The position numbers and the translations under genes were made by a program. From positions 1-9,685 of the forward strand of contig CAMLOB010000108.1 in assembly GCA_946481475.1 (NCBI GenBank): a stretch of DNA of 9,685 bases, given 5' to 3'. The stretch comes from an uncultured Chlorobiota bacterium (lineage in GTDB: Bacteria > Bacteroidota > Kapaibacteriia > OLB7). The notes below the pieces were generated by a model. The model was not told where the DNA came from. It made no database searches and saw nothing but the letters and a program-made list of their open reading frames with translations. Below are positions 5,738 to 9,685 of this stretch, piece by piece; the stretch's first letter is position 1, and each line of letters opens with the position of its first letter.

Positions 5738-7441
5738 ATGCCTACGTGCCAACACCATCTGCGCCTCTTTATCACGATTCTTCTCCTCCTGTGCGGCATG
5801 CAATCGGCCGATGCCGCCATTCTCTACAACGATCTCCAGCCCGATCTCGTCCTCTCCTCTCCGGGACAGCGCATCGGGTTTGACGCCGACAATGACAAGC
5901 TCACGGATTTCGATTTCTTCTACGACCTCTATCTGGGGGAGCCCTTCCTCCACATCAACATCTCCTTCCCCGTCCGGAGCACCAATCGGGTGGTGGTGAC
6001 GGGTGAAAAGAATATCTACGGCAAGGATCTTGTCCGTCCGCTGACAGCCGGAGTGATGATCGACGGGGGGGCGTTGTTCAACGGCTCCATTAACGGGAAT
6101 GGTCCGCTGACCGCACAGCCCAGCTCTGCCGGAGGAGATATTTTCGAGGGACTCGGCGAACGCTACATCGGCTTTCAGTTTGATGTCGGCGGCAGGATTC
6201 ACTACGGATGGATTCTTGTGGAAGTGAACGAGGAGGGAGACAGGCTGACGATCAGGGAGTTTGCGTGGGAGGATCAGCCCGGCAAAGGAATCGCCGCCGG
6301 AGACAGAGGACCGGTGGCTGTGGAGAGTATTACCGTGATGGGTGAAGGGGGCCTGACGATGATAGACCAGCCTGGAGGAGAGCTGGAGTTGACTGCAGAG
6401 ATAGAGCCTGATAACGCCACCGGGCGTGAAGTCGACTGGTCGGTCGACGATACGGCGATTGCAACGATTCTGCCGACGGGAGAGGCGTCGGCCCGGCTGA
6501 CGGCGAGGAAGAACGGTCAGGTGGTGGTGACCGCAACGGCGACCGACGGTTCCGGTGTGAAGGGTGAGCTCACGATCGACATCATCAATCAGCAGATAAG
6601 CGTCTCGGAAATCAGGCTGACGGGACAGGGGGGAGCAACCACGATTGATGAGCCGGGAGGAATGCTGAGAATCGACGCAGAAGTCCTGCCGGAGAACGCC
6701 TCGCAGCGGGAACTCCTCTGGTCGGTCGACGATACGGCGATTGCCGCCGTCACGGAGATCGAGGTGACCGCCGCACGTCTGACGGCCCGGAGAAACGGAA
6801 CGGTACGCGTTACCGCAACGGCAACCGACGGTTCGGGCGTTGCCGGTTCGATATCCGTTACGGTGACCCACCAGCCGCTGCCGGTCACCTCGATCATCGT
6901 GCGGGCCGAAGGGGGAGCCGCAGCGATTGATGTTCCGGGGGGAACGTTGCAGTTGCAGGCCGAAGTCCTCCCGGAGGAGGCGACCGATCAGCGCGTGGCG
7001 TGGTCGGTCGATAACGACACCATTGCCCGTATCGACGAGAGCGGACTTCTGACCGCTTCCCGGAACGGAACGGTGATCGTTACCGCCGCGGCACTGGACG
7101 GCTCCGGAGTTGCGGGAACTCTTGCGGTTGCCGTCACCAACCAATCTTCCTCTTCCGTTTCCGGACTCCGCGTTGCAGAAGGGGGACTTCATCTGGAACC
7201 TGTTCCCGCTTCCGATCATGTTCGGGTACGCCTTGCAGGTATTCTGCCGGGACAGCATGTTCGGTTGAGTATCTACACGATTCTGGGAGCGCGCGTACGG
7301 GAGTCGGAGATCGCCGCCGGTCTTTCCGAAGTCGGCGTCGATCTCTCCCGGCTTCCCGACGGATTCTACACACTTGTCGCAGAAATAAAAGAGAGAGACA
7401 GGGTCGGCATGGTACGGCGGTCATTGATTATCCGGCGCTGA
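5738..7441 (+). CDS. Secreted T9SS cargo with three Big_2-like Ig domains
   Basis: The product is 567 residues. The signal peptide spans residues 1-26 (LFITILLLL core, cleavage after ADA). Residues 27-190 are a beta-rich domain. It has an Asp-rich loop DADNDKLTDFD (49-59) that resembles a calcium-binding loop. It ends with RYIGFQF, HYGWILVEV and AWEDQPGKGIAAG, a pattern shared by many exported proteins of FCB and planctomycete-type bacteria. Three bacterial Ig-like group 2 (Big_2) domains follow at about 194-287, 288-381 and 382-471. Each has an IDxPGG turn, WSVD core, LTA(R/S)xNG and a final TA...DGSG strand. Residues about 481-567 are a T9SS type A sorting domain (LEPVPASDHVRVRL, IYTILGARVRE, LPDGFYTLVAEI), with Val where PNP usually has Asn. 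Export by Sec and then T9SS is predicted, leading to surface attachment or release; Big_2 domains often act as spacers or in adhesion. No Shine-Dalgarno is visible; ATG 5738 is set by the signal peptide. Confidence 0.9.
   Translation: MPTCQHHLRLFITILLLLCGMQSADAAILYNDLQPDLVLSSPGQRIGFDADNDKLTDFDFFYDLYLGEPFLHINISFPVRSTNRVVVTGEKNIYGKDLVRPLTAGVMIDGGALFNGSINGNGPLTAQPSSAGGDIFEGLGERYIGFQFDVGGRIHYGWILVEVNEEGDRLTIREFAWEDQPGKGIAAGDRGPVAVESITVMGEGGLTMIDQPGGELELTAEIEPDNATGREVDWSVDDTAIATILPTGEASARLTARKNGQVVVTATATDGSGVKGELTIDIINQQISVSEIRLTGQGGATTIDEPGGMLRIDAEVLPENASQRELLWSVDDTAIAAVTEIEVTAARLTARRNGTVRVTATATDGSGVAGSISVTVTHQPLPVTSIIVRAEGGAAAIDVPGGTLQLQAEVLPEEATDQRVAWSVDNDTIARIDESGLLTASRNGTVIVTAAALDGSGVAGTLAVAVTNQSSSSVSGLRVAEGGLHLEPVPASDHVRVRLAGILPGQHVRLSIYTILGARVRESEIAAGLSEVGVDLSRLPDGFYTLVAEIKERDRVGMVRRSLIIRR
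6317..7150 (+). repeat. Three tandem Big_2 domain repeats, 282-bp period
   Basis: The segment tggtcggtcgacgatacggc at 6437 recurs identically at 6719. A diverged copy starting tggtcggtcga lies at 7001, so both steps are exactly 282 bp (94 codons). The third unit is four codons shorter after the WSVD core (IDESGLLTASRNG). Conservation is strongest at the Trp-Ser-Val-Asp and DGSGV cores, consistent with tandem domain duplication within the gene. Confidence 0.85.
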
Positions 7442-7470
7442 TTCCGAAAGGAGAAGCAAGCGGAACGTAC

Positions 7471-7491
7471 CGCCGGTTTCGGTCTCCGGCG
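7471..7491 (+). terminator. Possible hairpin between the Big_2 and DUF6503-like genes
   Basis: cgccgg (7471-7476) pairs with ccggcg (7486-7491) around a 9-base loop, about 30 bp past the stop of the upstream gene. The stem is GC-rich but short and no T-run follows, so it may only weakly attenuate read-through or be chance. The remaining spacer (7442-7559) shows nothing else recognisable. Confidence 0.25.
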
Positions 7492-7559
7492 ATCTCGGTT
7501 TCATTACCTATCTTCAACGATACTGAAATCGTACCGCAGACCTTGACCCGAGATTCGCC

Positions 7560-8375
7560 ATGCGTGCTTTGCCTGTCCTCTTTCCGATGCTGTTCCTCGT
7601 TATCGGCTGCGGCGACCGAGTCGATGAGAGAATTGATTCCGACGGTTCTTCCAAAGAAGACCGTGCCGATACCACGCTCACTCCTTCTGCGGAATTCATC
7701 CGCTCGATGGAGCATGCCCACCGTGCCGACCGGTTCTTTTCACACGATGCGATCGCCTTCGACCTGAACCTGAGTTTCGGCGGAAAGAGCAGGCTGACCG
7801 GGACCGTCACGATGCTGACGAATTCCACGCAGGTGATGCTTGAGCGGGATGACGGGGCGAAGGCTCTCTATGACGGCGAGACGGTCTACCGCTATCCGGC
7901 CGGGGCCGACTGGCCCCGCGCCCGGTTCGACGTACTGACCTGGATGTACTTCTTTGCCGCTCCGTACAAACTGGGCGATCCGGGGACAGCCCTGGAACTT
8001 CTCGGCCCTCTTCCTCTGGACTCCGATACCTGCCGGGCCGCTCGCCTGACGTTTGAGACGGGCATCGGAGATGCACCGGACGACTGGTATATCATCTACA
8101 GATCCGATTCCACACACCTGCTTCGGGTGATGGCCTACATCGTCACCTTCGACAAGTCGACCGAAGAGATCGCGAAGGCGGAACCGCATGCGATCGTCTA
8201 TGAGGATTATCGTGAGGTCGGGGGAATTCTCTTCGCCCATCGCTGGACGTTCACGAACTGGAGTCGGGAGGAGGGAGTCTCCGGAGAGCGGGGTGTGGCG
8301 GAGATCTCGAATATCCGGTTTGTGGAGAACCCGGAGTTCGCTCTGCCGGAAGGGAAGGTGGAAGTGGAGATGTAG
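7560..8375 (+). CDS. Lipoprotein resembling the DUF6503 family
   Basis: The product is 271 residues. Residues 1-17 are a lipoprotein signal with lipobox V-I-G-C (Cys17). A charged, probably disordered linker follows to about residue 45. The mature domain starts with MEHAHRADRFFSHDAIAFDL and continues with alternating beta strands (LTGTVTMLTNSTQVMLE, ALYDGETVYRYP). It has a distinctive RARFDVLTWMYFFAAPYKL segment (120-138) ending in GDPGT. As I recall, this FDVLTW-YFF-P(Y/F)KL-DPGT block and the overall length fit DUF6503 lipoproteins of Bacteroidota, whose folds recall LolA/LolB-like half-barrels; the family call is from memory, not a search. The function is unknown; periplasmic or outer-membrane binding of a lipid or other hydrophobic ligand is one possibility. 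It follows the Big_2 gene by 118 bp on the same strand. ATG 7560 is fixed by the lipoprotein signal; no Shine-Dalgarno is seen. Confidence 0.85.
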   Translation: MRALPVLFPMLFLVIGCGDRVDERIDSDGSSKEDRADTTLTPSAEFIRSMEHAHRADRFFSHDAIAFDLNLSFGGKSRLTGTVTMLTNSTQVMLERDDGAKALYDGETVYRYPAGADWPRARFDVLTWMYFFAAPYKLGDPGTALELLGPLPLDSDTCRAARLTFETGIGDAPDDWYIIYRSDSTHLLRVMAYIVTFDKSTEEIAKAEPHAIVYEDYREVGGILFAHRWTFTNWSREEGVSGERGVAEISNIRFVENPEFALPEGKVEVEM

Positions 8376-8377
8376 GG

Positions 8378-8433
8378 GAATGGCGAAGTGCGATGTGCGA
8401 ATGCCGAATTCGACAGAACATCATTTGCCATTC
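8378..8433 (+). repeat. Imperfect inverted repeat after the DUF6503-like gene
   Basis: gaatggcgaa (8378-8387) can pair with tttgccattc (8424-8433), giving a 10-bp stem with one G-U pair. The 36-base loop itself contains the palindrome cgaattcg (8405-8412) and repeated gcgaa/tgcgaatg words. It lies two bases after the TAG stop and lacks a T-run. It may be a weak terminator or a copy of a small intergenic repeat. The rest of this 205-bp gap (to 8580) shows no gene or clear promoter. Confidence 0.35.
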
Positions 8434-8580
8434 GAAAATCGACACTAGAAAATTAGCTCATGTCCCCCTTCCCACTAAGAACATCTCTCCTCTCCGGTGT
8501 CTTTTCAGTAGAAGTGCAACGGAGTGTCCCGTCTGCCCACTCGATCTATCCCGAAAGAACCGACATTACTTTGCCCGACT

Positions 8581-9685
8581 ATGCATCACCATCTCTCCGA
8601 CCTCAGCATCGACAGGCTGCGAATGCAGCTTGACGACACCGATGACTTGCGTGAACAGGTTATCCTGCTCGATACGCTCAGCGGCTTGCTCCTGAGGGTC
8701 GATCCTTCCAGAGGAGTCGCCTGTGCCGGGGAGGCCCTGGAGACTGCCCGAAGTTTGAAAGACAACTACTGGATCGCCCGCAGTTACATCCGCCTGAGTG
8801 ACGGAGCGGTCCTCCGAACGGAGTTCGATCTTGCCCGCAACTACCTGAAGAGAGCCTGGAACCTGGTCAAAAGCTCGGTTGATGACCGTTACCTCGGGGT
8901 CAAGGCTCGCATCGGTCGCGATCTGGGCAATCTCCACGCCCGGCTCGGGGAATCCGAACAGGCTCTGCGTCTGATCGGCATGTCATTGAAATACGGGCGT
9001 CAGCTCGGCGATCCCCGGGAGATCGGTGCTTCGTTGCAGGCGCTTGGAGAACTCTACGCCCATCTCGGCTTCAGCAGAAAAGCGTTGGAGGCTCTGCGCG
9101 AGGGATTGGAGCTGTTCGAGGAGAACGACATCCCGGAGGGTATCCCGTCCACTCTGTTTGCACTGGGAAATCTCTATGCAGCGGCGGATGATCGGGAGAA
9201 TGCCCTGAAGTGCTTTGACGAGTGTCGGGAACAATATCGGCGGGCCGGGGAGAGGCGCAGGGAGGCGCACGCTCTGCAGAGACTGGGGACGATATATCTG
9301 AAGGCGGGAGATTCCGACCGGGCATTCCGGTATCTGGAAAAGGGGGCGGAACAGTACCGGGAGCTTCAGGATTATCTCCACTACGCTCTTGCCGTTGTCG
9401 ACATCGGCCATCTGTATGTGGAAAGGAACGACCTCAAATCCGCCCGTTCCAGGTTCGGCGAAGTTCTTGCGGAACTGGAGGACCTGCATCACGAGGCAGG
9501 GGTTGCCGTGATCCGGACCGGCTATGCCGGTGTTCTGGCCCGGGAGGAACGATGGGAGGAGATTCCCGGTCTGCTGAAACCGGCACTGAACGCATTGCGG
9601 CAATCCGGACTTCATCCCCGGCAACTTGCCGCCTGCGGACTGCTTGCCGAAGCCTGTGAGAAGACGGGGTGCCTGCCCGAAGCTC
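8581..9685 (+). CDS. TPR-repeat protein (C-terminus beyond window)
   Basis: From ATG at 8581 the frame is open for 368 codons to the right edge, so the gene is 3'-truncated by the window. There is no signal peptide or membrane helix, so it is cytoplasmic. Residues about 28-365 are a run of helical repeats of about 40 residues. Examples are LGNLHARLGESEQALRL (115-131), LGELYAHLGFSRKALEAL (155-172), LGNLYAAADDRENALKCF (195-212) and LGTIYLKAGDSDRAFRYL (235-252), with A/G-x-x-Y/L signatures at the helix packing positions. Spacing and style resemble the TPR part of the regulator at 3978. Proteins of this kind often end in a LuxR-type HTH, a nucleotide cyclase or a kinase-type output domain; which one applies here cannot be seen. 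An in-frame GTG at 8524 is an alternative start, limited by a stop at 8509. No Shine-Dalgarno is present at either. Confidence 0.85.
   Translation, partial: MHHHLSDLSIDRLRMQLDDTDDLREQVILLDTLSGLLLRVDPSRGVACAGEALETARSLKDNYWIARSYIRLSDGAVLRTEFDLARNYLKRAWNLVKSSVDDRYLGVKARIGRDLGNLHARLGESEQALRLIGMSLKYGRQLGDPREIGASLQALGELYAHLGFSRKALEALREGLELFEENDIPEGIPSTLFALGNLYAAADDRENALKCFDECREQYRRAGERRREAHALQRLGTIYLKAGDSDRAFRYLEKGAEQYRELQDYLHYALAVVDIGHLYVERNDLKSARSRFGEVLAELEDLHHEAGVAVIRTGYAGVLAREERWEEIPGLLKPALNALRQSGLHPRQLAACGLLAEACEKTGCLPEA

Noticed and set aside
5609..7258. 549-codon open frame on the minus strand
   Set aside because: It lies antisense to the Big_2 protein. Its translation is rich in Arg, His and Gly with no recognisable domain, whereas the plus strand encodes a signal peptide, Ig domains and a T9SS tail. 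Long antisense frames are common in GC-rich genes.

Overview
The window reads as a stretch of surface and secretion genes from a fairly GC-rich bacterium of the Bacteroidota/Chlorobi (FCB) group. Two proteins end in type IX secretion (T9SS) type A sorting domains. Two lipoproteins have clear lipoboxes, and one of them resembles the Bacteroidota-type DUF6503 family. Most plus-strand genes lack an obvious Shine-Dalgarno site. A Kapabacteria/Ignavibacteria/Chlorobi-like lineage is a reasonable guess, but this is inference; no rRNA, tRNA or marker gene is present.

Layout: the left 2.6 kb is transcribed leftwards. A small T9SS-sorted protein (2604 to 2074) is followed after 66 bp by a large repeat protein (2007 to beyond base 1). 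That protein has an N-terminal domain typical of tail-fibre or adhesin-like proteins, then about 25 short YadA-head-like glycine-rich repeats. The last repeats in view are organised into 432-bp tandem super-repeats. A 233-bp divergent spacer (2605-2837) separates this pair from everything else, which is transcribed rightwards. The rightward genes are a glycoside-hydrolase-like lipoprotein (2838-3884), a TPR protein with a C-terminal LuxR-type DNA-binding domain (3978-5513), a secreted protein with three Big_2-like Ig domains and a T9SS tail (5738-7441), a DUF6503-like lipoprotein (7560-8375) and a second TPR protein that runs off the right edge (8581 onward).

How the genes may work together: four or five products are predicted to be exported to the outer membrane or cell surface (fibre or adhesin, T9SS cargo, two lipoproteins). 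The other two are predicted cytoplasmic TPR proteins, at least one of which is a transcription regulator. A surface or adhesion locus with a local TPR-LuxR regulator is an attractive reading, but gene order is the only evidence linking them. I saw no mobile element, CRISPR array, RNA gene or defence system. The least ordinary items are the recently amplified fibre repeat and the glycosidase-like lipoprotein with an atypical putative acid/base motif.
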